A stretch of 64,000 nt of DNA from Pythium myriotylum (Eukaryota > Oomycota > Peronosporomycetes > Pythiales > Pythiaceae), in NCBI GenBank assembly GCA_023091665.1, contig JALJCQ010000012.1:1550001-1614000 (forward strand). Reading direction: 5' to 3'. Position numbers and translations under genes: made by a program. Below the pieces are notes generated by a model. That model was not told the DNA's origin. It searched no databases and saw nothing but the letters and a program-made list of their open reading frames with translations. This document shows positions 41,775 through 52,800 of the stretch, in pieces (positions within the stretch are counted from its first letter, which is position 1; every line of letters starts with the position of its first letter).

Positions 41775-42454
41775 ACTAGGTGTGGGGGGGGGACAGTTCG
41801 CGGTACTTCCGTTCGCGCACGCTGGGTTGGTGGTGGTTAACCAGGCTTTATTGTAGGGGTAATGGTGGCGCAGCGCAGGCGCTTGTTACGGGTTGCCTGC
41901 GGCAACACCTAAAAAAAAAAAAAAGAAAGAATAATTTTTGCACGGTTATAACAGAATTCGTAGTTCAAAGAACTATGTTAAGCCGCCGCAGGGCCGAGTT
42001 TGAGTCGCAACAGCAACTTCAGGCTAACATGCAACATAACGCAGGACATATGTGGATTGGATAAAAACGCGCAAGATATAATTTGGTTCGATAAAAATCG
42101 TGCAGTGCTCGACTCTAGCACTTCGGTCATGAGCATTATCATGCAACATACATCCTGCGCGTCCGCACGGCTTTCCGAGCTGTGATTTGCGCAAGATACC
42201 ACTGGCGAGGTCCTTGCCATTCGACAGGGCTGAGCAGCAAGATATTCTTGCGGCATGTGTTGCATGTGCCTGCTCACTCGAGTGGAGGCAAATCTGCCCT
42301 GTGTGTTCTTGTCGCCAGCCACCCAGCAGTTCTCCGGTGTTGCGGGTGCCCCCGCTCACAACTGAAGTGTGGCGTCTGTAGTGCAGCGATGGCCACATAA
42401 AGCGGCTTTGGGAACCCTCGCCGAATTCTTGACTTTAACTCAGGCTGGTGCGTT
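41775..42454. other. Unassigned sequence before the ABCG remnant
   Basis: 680 bp with only short, low-quality frames besides the poly(A) hairpin. The point where ABCG similarity begins is about 42,455. Confidence 0.45.
41892..41924 (+). repeat. Hairpin followed by a poly(A) run
   Basis: A 6-bp perfect stem GTTGCC-TGC-GGCAAC, then ACACCT and 15 consecutive A. It looks like the poly(A) end of a retroposed copy, or a short element terminus. Nothing upstream confirms a SINE. Confidence 0.35.
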
Positions 42455-44157
42455 CACGCGGCAAAGTAGCTGCGTGAACAGCTACGTCGCGCAAGAAGAC
42501 TCGCTGCTCGGCTCCTTCTCGGTCGTCGAGACGCTGCGCATGACCGCCAAGCTCAGTCTGCCCAGCTCCGTCACGACCGCTATTATCGACGACCGCGTCG
42601 ACCTCGCCATCTCCGAGTTGGGTCTGGTCAGCTGTCGCGACACGATCGTCGGTGACATCTTCCGCAAGGGTTTGTCGGGCGGCCAGCGCCGTCGCCTCTC
42701 CATCGCGATCGAGCTGCTCTCGAACCTGTCCATCTTGGTGCTGGACGAGCCCACGTCGGGCTTGGACACGTCAGCCACGTACAACGTGATCAAACTGTTA
42801 TCGGAGCTGAGTCGCGCGAACAACAAGACGGCGATCATCACGATCCACCAGCCGTCGTCGTTGGTGTACGATATGTTTTTGAATATTCAGATCCTGAGTT
42901 TGGGGCAGGCAGCGTACTGTGGTCCGCGAGACCTCGCGATCTCACATTTTGCTAGCGCTTGCTTTGCGTGTCCAACGTACTCGAACCCCGCCGAGTTGAT
43001 GATGATGAAGGAGAAGTCTATTGAGCGCAATAAATGTACCCTAGTAGCTGGAGCTCTGTGAATTCCTGGACTTACCGTGGGTCAACCTGGTTATAGAGCC
43101 ACGTCGGAGGCGGTGAGCTAGGACAGGTCTGCGTGGCATGGCCTGTCAGTGGGGTGGCGAACCTGGCTCGAGAGAGCCGTGGCCAGCGCATGGGAGGCCA
43201 GCGTTATGGCCATGGCGTCATGGTTCTTCACTTGTTGATGCCAGTGAACGACACCGACAATATCGGCGAGGCGTCTGACCTGGCGGTAGAGCGGTCGGAG
43301 CCGCTCATTCCGTGGCACGCGATACTCCCGGAGCTGCCGGAGGACGAGTCCATTGGTGCCGATGACCGTGAGATCTCGCCAGCCATTGTCCTGTGCGGCT
43401 TGGGGGCCGTCTAATGGGCCGCGGTAGGCCGCGCAGTTGGTGGTGGTGGTAGGGTCTGGGAGATAGACCGCTGAACTCCACACGATTTCCGGGCTGGCTC
43501 CGGCTCGTGGGCTTGAACAAGGATCGTCCCGGCACCCCTAGGGCCGGGGTTGCTTGTGGAGCTCCCGTCGAAGAACAGCACTCTCGTGAGTGCGGTGATG
43601 GGGGGTTGAACCCCACCGAGTATTTCATCGAGTTAGTCAACGACGACTTTGAAGGCCACGCAGATGTTACTCGGTTGGTTCAAACCTACGCGGACAGTCC
43701 AACAGCAAAGGAGCTTACTCGTGGAATCGACGACGACCGTTAAACGTTAGCCTCGATCAGCACCTCAGCACTCGATTTGGCGGAGCCATCGGCTATGCGC
43801 TAATTCTGGGTCATTTTCTACCGAAACTCGTTCTGGTGGTTCTTGCTGGACCTCTTCCTCTCGCTCGTTATCGCCGAGTCGCTCATGCACGTCATCGGCT
43901 CGGCTGCCCCACACTACATCATCTGCATTGCGCTCGGTGCCGGCATCTACGGCATGTTTATGCTTTGTGAAGGCTACATGGTGCCCAAGCACTCAATCCC
44001 GAACTAATGGATCTGGTGCTACTACCTCGCGTTCCACACGTACTCGTTCGAGTCATTCCTATACGAGCAGCTTGCATACGAAAACACGCCAGAGGCTGCA
44101 GCGATCCTGCAGCGCGACCGCAAATATGTGACAATCGTCGCGGGAGAGTTTCGCTGA
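42455..44157 (+). pseudogene. ABCG-type (white/PDR half) transporter remnant
   Basis: A broken ATP-driven exporter. The first part (42455-42995) has YVAQEDSLLGSFSVVETLRM, the ABC signature LSGGQRRRLSIAIELL, Walker B ILVLDEPTSGLD and the H-loop TIHQPSS, but Walker A and everything upstream are gone. At 42996 a 612-bp retroelement interrupts NPAE|YFIELVNDDF. After it the gene resumes in the same frame (43621-43743) and meets a stop at 43741. Most of the membrane domain is deleted. The C-terminal membrane part (43804-44157) is readable: [33 protein letters not shown] and SFESFLYEQLAYEN, with another stop at 44005-44007. It ends GEFR-stop. Not functional as a transporter. An open frame upstream (from 42369) is not ABCG-like. 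Confidence 0.88.
42996..43607 (-). mobile_element. 5'-truncated retrotransposon fragment (RNase H region) inserted in the ABCG gene
   Basis: 612 bp in reverse orientation to the host gene. On the minus strand, from 43607 down, it reads RVLFFDGSSTSNPGPRGAG (first RNase H Asp), then after a frame change AQDNGWRDLTVIGTNGLVL, RQLREYRVPRNERLRPLY and the WHQQVKNHDAMA end, where the conserved 'DG', 'NGLVLRQL' and 'D.MA' elements of oomycete retroelement RNase H are visible. The element's 3' end (42996-43010) is a short (TCA)n-type tail on the minus strand. Flanks are GAACCCCGCCGAG (42983-42995) and GAACCCCACCGAG (43608-43620), a 13-bp target duplication with one difference. Truncation, tail and target duplication fit a LINE-like target-primed insertion. 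Confidence 0.72.
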
Positions 44158-44568
44158 GGACAAACGGTCTTCTTGTTTTCTTGAACAATTTTGCGCTACA
44201 TTAGTTTCTGGCCTCGAATACGTACACATAATACAGTTTGAATTGATGGATGGGACCTGTGTCTGACGACAAGATGCGACCAATAGACCTCAATTGCATC
44301 GCGTTCAGTGGCAAACATCAAATTGGCTCACGTTTCCAGACAAAAAAGTGTCGAAAGCAGAACGGCATGGATTATCTACGGCATCTCTAAGCTCAGTGTG
44401 CTTCTTTGAAACTACGACCACCCCGCTGGGAGGCGGGCGAGCAATTAGGTACGACATGCATCAATATATTTGAGACGGATCATATTCTGAGCAATTTGGA
44501 GTGGTCACGACTCTGGGGCCTGGTTAACTCTTTTTGCCGAGTCGTTTAACCGTCTCATTATTCATCCA
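44158..44568. other. Unassigned intergenic sequence
   Basis: 411 bp between the ABCG remnant and the inverted-end element. No gene or repeat was recognised. Confidence 0.45.
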
Positions 44569-45829
44569 AACTAGAACCAATACGAGAGATGGAGGGGGCT
44601 GGCAGTGCTAATTTTGTTTGGTGGAAGGTATCATGCCCCCTGGGCCTTCGTGTTGAAAGCGTCGGTTCAAATGCGACGTGTGCAGCCAGGGGCACGAACG
44701 CCCCACATCAATCGCCGAGCCACCACATCTAAAGTCGATTTCCATATTCATAGAACCACGCTGCATTGTTTGAAGCACATCTATCACTGCCAGCTGTCAT
44801 TCACTAAGTTGCTTGTTTCCGTAGGACCAAATCGATCTCATTCGCCTTCTTTCGTCTCGACAACTTCTTCCACCAGCAGACTTGCCAACAGGATCGGGGC
44901 AGAGACTTTGGTTTGCACCTGACCTGACATCAGAGATGATGAAACCGCACAGTCTTAGCTCCGCTCCATGTGGCTTGCCGCGGTGAACTCTAACTCAAGC
45001 ACACACACTGTGATCGCGTATCAGCAAGGGCGCCATCCCCACGCAAGTACGTCGACCAGAACCTCGGACCACGACACGGGCGACGCTCCTGTACCCTGTC
45101 AACCACTAGAACCAGAGCAGAGCCCTCGATTTGCATCTGGCCTGACGTCAGAGATGGCTAATCAACAGAGACTGTGCTTTGAAGCGAGGTGTGGGCGCAA
45201 AGGCGAGGGATATATCAGATCGAATCTCTCATCGACACCAAGACGCAACCGGTACGCAAGTCGGCCGAAACCGCTACCACTCAGTACCCACGCCTGAATC
45301 ACCGCGCAGGTACTTGGCTGGTGCGTGGCCAAGCAAGCGTCTTAGAAGAAGTGTAAGAGACCCTGCCTTACAGCCCTTTGGTCAGCACCTACGAAAATAT
45401 AGCTTCACACATTTCCAAACACCTTAATCCAACACGGCATTCTCGTATTCAATAGTTGTATTGTTGTCACGACTCTAGCGGCAGCTCTCCTCATTGTATC
45501 GCCTCACCCAACCCACCGGTACGCCATAGTGATACTCCACTCACCATCGTGCCACTACTGGCATCGGATCGGCAACGCGAAGGCTATCTACCAAGCCGCT
45601 TGTGCCGCAGCCGTGTCACCCGCACACCTGAGAAAACATACCCATTCAAACCGATAGGTCGCATATCCGCATATCCCGATAACCCTTGCATACTAATACA
45701 AGTACCGTACCGCCTCGCACAAACCTGTAGATAGATCGTCCTCCAAATTACATGTATATCCGTATTAAAGGGTGGAGGGCTTTACGTACTCCTTCGGAGC
45801 ACTGCCAGTATAATATATTGGTTCTAGTT
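44569..45829. mobile_element. 1.26-kb non-coding element with two-part inverted ends (copy 1)
   Basis: Left end AACTAGAACCAATA (44569-44582) is the exact inverse of the right end TATTGGTTCTAGTT (45816-45829). Inside, CTGGCAGTGCT (44599-44609) pairs with AGCACTGCCAG (45798-45808). No protein-coding domain was found, so it looks non-autonomous. A second diverged copy lies at 54803-55772; shared blocks include CGCCGAGCCACCACATC, CTGTCATTCACTAAGT and CAAGTACCGTACCGCCTCGC. Within the element the block CCTGACNTCAGAGATG occurs twice (about 44,922 and 45,142). No flanking target duplication was identified. The superfamily is not recognised. Confidence 0.65.
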
Positions 45830-45920
45830 CGGGTTTCGTTCAAGTTCCTACATCTCGCAGAAAGTGCCTCCTGCACATAGTTTAAATGCAATTTTTATTG
45901 TCTACGCTTCGTACACACTT

Positions 45921-48900
45921 TTAGTCGAGTCTTGAGGGTTGTGGTATGCCGAGTGTGGTCACTATATCGATCACATCGAGGTAGACAATGTTTTTTTTGT
46001 GAAAGTTCCTTCGTCATCTTCTTTCACAGGATCCTGCATTGCAATCTTTATTCTTGCCTGTGGAGAGACCCTCGAGAGTGCCACGTGAAGTTGTCCATGC
46101 GAAAACATCGGCCTTGGCAAGAACAGGCCAAGGTTCGGAATTGTCTGACCCTGGGCTTTAAGGACAGCCATTGCGAAGGCAAGTTTGACTGGTAATTGGC
46201 GTCATGTGAGTTGAAATGGGAGCTTTGAATCATTTGAAATCAGCCCAAGCCGAGGAATGATCACACGATTGCCCGTTCCCCGCCCGTTCAGGATAACTGC
46301 ATCAACGAGGGTGGGCTTTAAGCGGCAAATTTGAAGCCGTGCACCGTTGCACAGGCCTCGATCGCCTTATAGATTTCGCAGGAGCATAATGATTGCACAT
46401 AACCTTCGGGAGTCATCTTCGAGCGTTGCGTCTCTGTGATGCCTTCCTTCGCCGATATCAAGCAACAATTCAGAGAATGCCTTCATCTCCACTTCAGCAC
46501 CAGGATTTGTTGCTGTCCTCCGCGCATGTTCTCGCGCAAACGGATAGTCTTGAACTCAGGCCACAAACACGATTTCTGGATACAAGCTGCAATGATTTCC
46601 CCTGCTCCCCCGCGTTGTACGACAGGGAAAATTTGGTGGAAGTCTCCCGCCAGCACAACGACTTTCTCTCCAAAGTCCTTGAGCCTTTTGGAGAGAAAGT
46701 CGTTTCATTAGCGCCCTGAGTGTGCGGTCAAAAGCCTCAAAGGCATGCCGATGCTACATTAGAGCTTCATCCCAAACAATTTGACGGGTTTCTTTCATCA
46801 AGCGCCCGGATGGTGAGTCGGCAGTCATAAAACACGAGCTGCTGCCATGCCGCTTCAGGCTGACGTGAAATCTTGAATGAGCTGTCCTCCCTCGCGCGAG
46901 CCAAAGCGCTGCATTGAAACTTGTTTCGACCCCGAAAGCGATTTTGTTCTGTTGACGAACTGTTCCTAATATGGCTTCTAAGACGTAAAATTTCCCCGTT
47001 CCGCCGGGACTATCCAAGAAGAATAGTTGCGAAGCACCTTCGCCTTCAACTGCTTCATTGACTCTTGCATTCACAAATGTTTGGTGCTCGTTGAAGTCGT
47101 TGACATTAGCCACAGGGAGTGCAAGTGCTTTTGGATCGTATGATCTTTCATTTGGATCATCCAATCTTCATCACCTTGGATGTGGGAGCTACGATTGACA
47201 GTCTCGTGCAATGCGGCTGGATGCATCGCTTCAATTTACGGAAGCACAGGAAATCTGACTAGCGACAACCTCGCACTCACTAAGCTGTCCTCAATATCAT
47301 AAAAAACTTTAAGCGTGACGGATACTAATGCGGTAACACCGAAATCTTCAGATATATCTTCTATAAAGTCTTTCCACAATGCTGGATCCATTGAAGAAGA
47401 GTGCGTTAATAGCATCGCGAACAGCTAGCTCAACTGACTTGGCATCTTGAATGTAGCAGCTTTTTCCATGCAACTATGGCAGTGATTGTCATCTTGTGCA
47501 TCTGCGGCCTCCGCAAGAACTGTAGCCTACGCCATCAGCTGCACGGAGATCTTCAAATGAGGTTTGGCCTTTTCGAAAGCACAAAATCAATCGCATAAAA
47601 TAGCGTTCTCGGTCTCTGGGGGGACAGCTCATCATTCTTCCGATTTTGAGCACAGCACCTTTCTTGCGAGGCTGCCAGTACTTCTCGTCCTTCGCACTGA
47701 TCCACACATAGTGTTTGAGGAAGTCTGCGTAAAGAATATCTCTTGCTTTGGGACTGGCTGCATTGGTCTGGAAGAACTGTGTCAGTTTTGTCTCATTGTG
47801 TTTCTGGGTGGTTTTGAGGCTATCTCCTTGACGGCACTGAACCTCTTGATCATGTTTCAGGTGAACAGGAAGCATTTCAACTAATTGAGATCTGCTGTTC
47901 ATCGGGAAACTGAGAATACGCCACGCAGCTTCTATTGCGCTGACATACATGCTGCTCGCAAACTGAACGATCTCATTGTACTTTTCTTCGACAGACAATG
48001 TGACGAAGGCATCTGGAATCGCGTAAGTCCTAACGATTGCCATAGCATCTTGATACAACTGCTCCATGTAGCGTGGGCCACTAACGAACGTCGAAGGAAA
48101 CACATAGAACCTGCCCGAGTAGAGAACATCATCACGCGATAATGTCCAGTTCAGATCCTTGCGAAAGCGGTCGATTAAGCCATGGTAGAGATCGGCACGC
48201 AGTTCCCGTTGTTTCCGCCGTGCATACCGCAAGTCGCTCGTGATGGCTTTCGCGTATTGATCAACGCAGATCTCTTGCAGCAAGCCCCACAATAGTGGAG
48301 ATGGTTGTAGCGGGATCTTCTGAAGTAGAGCTGATAGTGGATCCACTGACGGAGAGTAGTCTTTGACTTTCTTGGATTAAGCCCCGGCTCTCCTCGTAAA
48401 TACACAAGTGGCCACGCTAACGGGTCGTAGCACTCTTCTAATCCGTAAATGCGCTGCAAGCTCCCCCCGAGCTCTCCTGTCTCAAGGTTCATTCGTGGTT
48501 TCATGTGGATAATAATGTCTCGTTCGTCTTCGAGATATTCGTCGTCGATGATCAATGCGACGACTAGGTCACGGAAAATCGCCCTGATTTCCTCTGGAAT
48601 GTAATCAAAGTCTGGTCCAGCCATTGCCATTTCTTACAGCAGCGGGTCATTTCCGGTTTTCGCTTTGGTTTCCAGTCAACAGCTCCGCAAAAGGGACACT
48701 CATAGTCCATTTCTGGGAGAAGATGACGTCCTCGTGGTCCAATGTTATCCCCAACAACTTTATCAGACAACACGAATTCATCGAAAGCTGCGAGCGCAAT
48801 GCATATCAATATCGGCTTGGTTTCGATGCGTTTCTTCTTCTTCTCTTTTTTCGCTGATTTGCTTGTTCTTCGTGAACCTCGTGAGGGGACTCCTCTTTTG

Positions 48901-48944
48901 AGAAGAGCACCAGTTTTTGCCAGCCTCCCACGCAGCCTTGCCAT
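45921..48944 (-). pseudogene. Decayed Helitron Rep/helicase gene
   Basis: Reading the minus strand from 48944: a zinc-finger-like region (YECPFCGAVDWKPKRK, then CCKK); the Helitron-like N-terminal region (DIIIHMKPRMN, LQRIYGLEECYDPLAWPLVY); FVSGPRYMEQLYQDAMAIVR of the Rep region followed by an internal deletion; YVSAIEAAWRILSFPM; a PIF1-type helicase with Walker A DSPGGTGKFYVLEAIL (about 47,030); the GEKVV..AGDF..I.PVV block read near 46,650; and the C-terminal AQGQTIPNLGLFLPRP with HGQLHVALSRV (about 46,100). At about 45,990 an A-run shifts the frame away from the expected end (NIVYLDVID). At least three frame changes and gaps make it inactive. The ends (5' TC, 3' CTRR with hairpin) were not located. 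Confidence 0.85.
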
Positions 48945-49348
48945 TGCTGCACTCCTGTTCGTTTTTCGTCTTTTCCGAGCGGGACCATGTTCGAATTCTT
49001 GTATCGGATAGACCGGACTTGTTGACGCCGGCCGACTTCCCTGAGGTGAAGAGAAAGATCGCTATCGATTCACTTGAGCTTGACTTGGCAAATTGGGGGA
49101 TTTCTTACTTATCGTTTTTCCTACTCTGTGTTTTCCTGAAAAGTCGCCTGGGGGGGGGGGGGGGGGGGGGGGGGGCCTCCTTGACATCTTTTGTGAAGGG
49201 TCGCGATGTCACTATCAACCCTTCTCATAGTGATCAACTGGTCACTACCGATGATAACGTCACTATTCAAAGGAGGTCCCTATCCTAGCGGTTTCTGTCC
49301 TAAAATATGTACTGCAGTAGTATGCATGAGAACGAGAGATTGGGGAGG
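48945..49348. other. Sequence between the Helitron remnant and the Gypsy element
   Basis: 404 bp; contains a run of 26 G (49150-49175). The last about 20 bases (ACGAGAGATTGGGGAGG) match the left part of the inverted-end element family, so copy 2 of that element begins here. Confidence 0.5.
49150..49175 (+). repeat. Poly-G tract, 26 bases
   Basis: Uninterrupted run of 26 G. A similar 25-G run lies at 57797-57821. Such runs are rare in coding DNA, can form quadruplexes and often mark assembly or polymerase slippage. Confidence 0.95.
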
Positions 49349-49683
49349 TGTAACGAGGCTGACCTCGTTACGTCACGTACACTGTGGAGCAGTGTAGGAA
49401 GCGCGCAACACAGAGACTTGTGTTGAATCAGGCAAATGGGAAACTGAATTTATGGATTAGGAAACCAAGAAAAACCTACTCTTTGTATATAAAACCTCGC
49501 AGATCCGCCCTCGGATTCTGCCATCCACTCAATCACAAGACCCTAGCGTGATTGGTGGGAAATCGGGATAATATCGTGGGATATTATCCAATCAGGAGAC
49601 ATCGCAACCAGATGGGTTCACGACGTTCCTATCGGACACCATTGACATGGGTCCGTACCATGTAACGGGCACACCCCGTTACA
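49349..49683 (-). repeat. Gypsy 3' LTR
   Basis: 335 bp, begins TGTAACG and ends CGTTACA on the plus strand. Each end is a hairpin: GTAACGAGG-CTGA-CCTCGTTAC at one end, GTAACGGG-CACAC-CCCGTTAC at the other. A TATATAAA box reads on the plus strand near 49487, that is, towards the antisense frame inside the element. Its minus-strand complement (TTTATATA) could serve the sense direction. Confidence 0.93.
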
Positions 49684-49697
49684 TCACCCTCCCCTCA
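49684..49697 (-). other. Polypurine tract of the Gypsy element
   Basis: On the minus strand the bases next to the 3' LTR are purine-rich (GAGGGGAGGGTGA). This is the usual plus-strand primer for reverse transcription and confirms the minus orientation. Confidence 0.75.
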
Positions 49698-49801
49698 AGA
49701 CGAAAGTCGCATTGAACGACTTGCGACAGGGAGCACTTGTTGGTCAGTTGGTCCAACGGCGAGTCGCGAGCCGCAGCGTTGATCGTCACCGATCAACGCC
49801 T

Positions 49802-52800
49802 TCAATGTCGCGGTCCATTCGGAGAATGGACCCGAGCAAGAAGACCATCAGCGCCGCCGACTACCGCGCTGCAATGGCAGTGCGCGCCATGAGCGCGGCT
49901 CAGGCGAGCGAGGATGCCGCTGCGCGCACCAGTGCAGCGGTTGAAGACAACTCGACGGCCGGCGAGGGCGCCACCTCGACCGAGCCACTTGAAGACACCG
50001 CGAATAACGACGGTGGTCATCCACCGTCGTCCAAGACGACTGAAGACCCGTCGGCCGACGCCGAGATGCGCTGCGACGTCGAGGCCGACGGCGACGAAGA
50101 GACGAAGGCGCCGGCGAGCGCTGCGACGACCAACGTCGCAGCGCGCAGAGCCGCGCCTGCAGAGCGATCGCCGACGCTGTCGGAGCTCGTCGATTACGAC
50201 GAGAGCGACGGCGAAGAAGAAGCCAAGTCGGAGGACCGTGCCGCGCGCGGTCCTTACGAAGAATCGCCGTTGTTCAGCTGCTCGCCGTCCGAGCGGTCGC
50301 TGAATAGCTATTCGGCGCCGTATAGTGAGGCGGACGAGCAGATGAAGGAGGATGGGGAGGTCGCGGAAGATCACTGGAGCATCGTGGTACTCGTACATGA
50401 TCCGCAGGCGCAGATCATGATCTCCTGGCACGACGACACGCGAAGTATCGTCGGGAACGGCGCTGTAGAACAGCAGGCCGTTCCGCTGCGTGTATCGATG
50501 AACCTTCGATCGATACGAAGCCGGCAAGCCCTTCAACGCTTGCGGCGATGGCTCTGCAAGGTAGGCCATCAAGCGCACGACCTCAGGGTCGTGTGCATTC
50601 GCAGCACGAACGTCGTCGAGCAAGGTCGATGACGGAACACTGGAGCTGAACGCACTCGCTGCGTTCAGGGAATCTTGGGCGACGACCGTCGGCTCAAAGT
50701 CTGGCCGACGGGACAGAGCATCCGCGACGACGTTGAGTCGTCCGGGCTTGTACTCGACGGAGAAATTATACTCCGCGAAGAAAGACAGCCACCTCGCCAT
50801 GCGCTGCGAGAGGTGTGGGCTGTTCACAGCCGTGCGCAACGACGCATGGTCTGTGAAGACCTTGAACGGTCTATCTCCAAGCAGATAGACGCGGAACTTG
50901 GCCAGTGCGTACTTCATGGCAAGGAGCTCCTTGTCATGCACTGGATAATTACGCTCAGCTGGTTGCAGCTGACGCGACTGGTAACAGACGACGCGCTCAG
51001 CGCCGTCGTCGTCGAACTGCATCAGCGCTGCGCCGATGGCAAAGTCGCTTGCGTCACAAACCACGTGGAATGGTTTGTCCTGGTCCGCGATCGCCAGAAC
51101 TGGCGATTCAATCAAGCTTTGCTTGATGCCTTCGAAGGAACGCTGAGTGTCAGCGTTCCAAGTCCACTTGGTGTCTTTCTTGAGTAATCGAGAAAGAGGA
51201 ACAGTCATCTCGGCGTAGTTGCGCGAGTACTTGTGCAAGTATGCCGCGAGGCCAAGGAACTTGCGCAGTCCCTTGACGTCGAGTGGCGTCGGCCACTCCT
51301 TGATCGCTCTGATCTTCTCGGGATCAGGGCGCACGCCGTTCTTGCCGACTATACACCCAAGAACAGGTATCTCGCTGGCCGCGAAGATACACTTCTTCAG
51401 GTTCGCGTACAGCTTATGCTCTCGCATAAGTGTGAGAACCTCTCTGATGTGGAGTCTGTGAACCTCCAGATCAGTCTTCCCGTCCATAGCTCGGCTATGA
51501 ACGAAGACATCGTCGAAGTAGCTTGGTGCGAAGGCTCGCACTGGGCGCAATAGATGCGAGACGCATCTATTGAATGTGGCTGGTGCGTTGCTGAGGCCCT
51601 GAGGCATCACCAACCACTCCCAGAGCATTCCGCTTGGGGTGCTGACGGCCGTGAACGGAATATCCCGTTCACGCATCAAGATCTGATAGAATCCGTCCAT
51701 CAGATCCATCGACGAGAAGATGGTGCTCTTCGCCATCCCGTCGATGATGACGTCCTTCCTCGGTATCGGCGTCTGCGCCGGTATCGTCGCCGCGTTCAAC
51801 TTGTTGAACGCGTGTACAATCCGCCACCCTCCTGTTGCCTTACGCACACAGAAGGTCGGAGAGCTGTGAGGGGAGGTAGACTCCCTCACATGGCCAGCAG
51901 CGAGACGTTCTGCGAAGAACTTGTCGATCGCTTCGACCTGTTCACGAGGCAGTGGCCACTGCTTCATGACACAGTACTTCGAACCTGGCTTCAGGTCGAT
52001 CTCGTGCCGAATGCCTTTGTCCTTCGGCAATTCGCACGGCACGGATTCGGGGAACACATCCGCGAATTCGACCAAATCCTCGTAGAGAGGATTTCCCTTG
52101 AGCGACTCCCAGGATTGAGCCGAGTACCGCTCAATCCGAGTCTTCTCATCGAGGACGCTCTCGTCCATCGATGAGCTGCTGAGAAGCCGTTCCTTCTCAG
52201 CAAACACCACTGCCGACCGGATATCGGTCACACATTCGTCCTCCGCGACGAGAATACAGATCTGCGCGATCTTTCCTTGGCGCAGATCTCGCAAGAACCG
52301 CTTGGGTTCGAGCGTAGGCAGTGCGGTGATCTCCGAAGTTGACTTCGGAGGCGCAACGACCTCGAGTGTGGATGCACCCACTCTCGTGCCGTCATTGACT
52401 AAGACGTTGATCGTCTCAGTGACTTCCTGCGGCCTTATGCGCGCAGATTCCTCGAGCTGCAGTTGCGCAACTGCAGCGAGATCTCCATCGCTCGACGTTC
52501 TAGTCGGGGCGGAGAGTCGACGTTGCCTCCTTGCGGCAGACGTCGAGACCTTCCTCTCATAGTGCTGCCCCTGTGGCAAGCACTGTCTTTTTGGCTCGTG
52601 CGACTTATTCGCACGAGGATCTTCCTCACTTGACTCGTGCGACTCACTCGCACGAGAAGTCTTCGGCGCTGTCTGCGACCCTACGCAGACCCCGGCAGCT
52701 GGCTCGACGACAAAGGTCGACTCTTTGTCGTAGTCTTGGGCAGTCGTACTAACGACCGAGTGACTGATGAGGCCATCACACTCATCTTCCACACGTCCAC

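Noticed and set aside
44600..45830. Copy 1 of the inverted-end element as a solo LTR
   Set aside because: The ends are inverted repeats of 14 and 11 bp, not TG..CA, and there is no 4-6-bp target duplication.
49349..49683. Plus orientation of the Gypsy element because of the plus-strand TATATAAA in the LTR
   Set aside because: Gag, pol, polypurine tract and primer-binding site all place the element on the minus strand.
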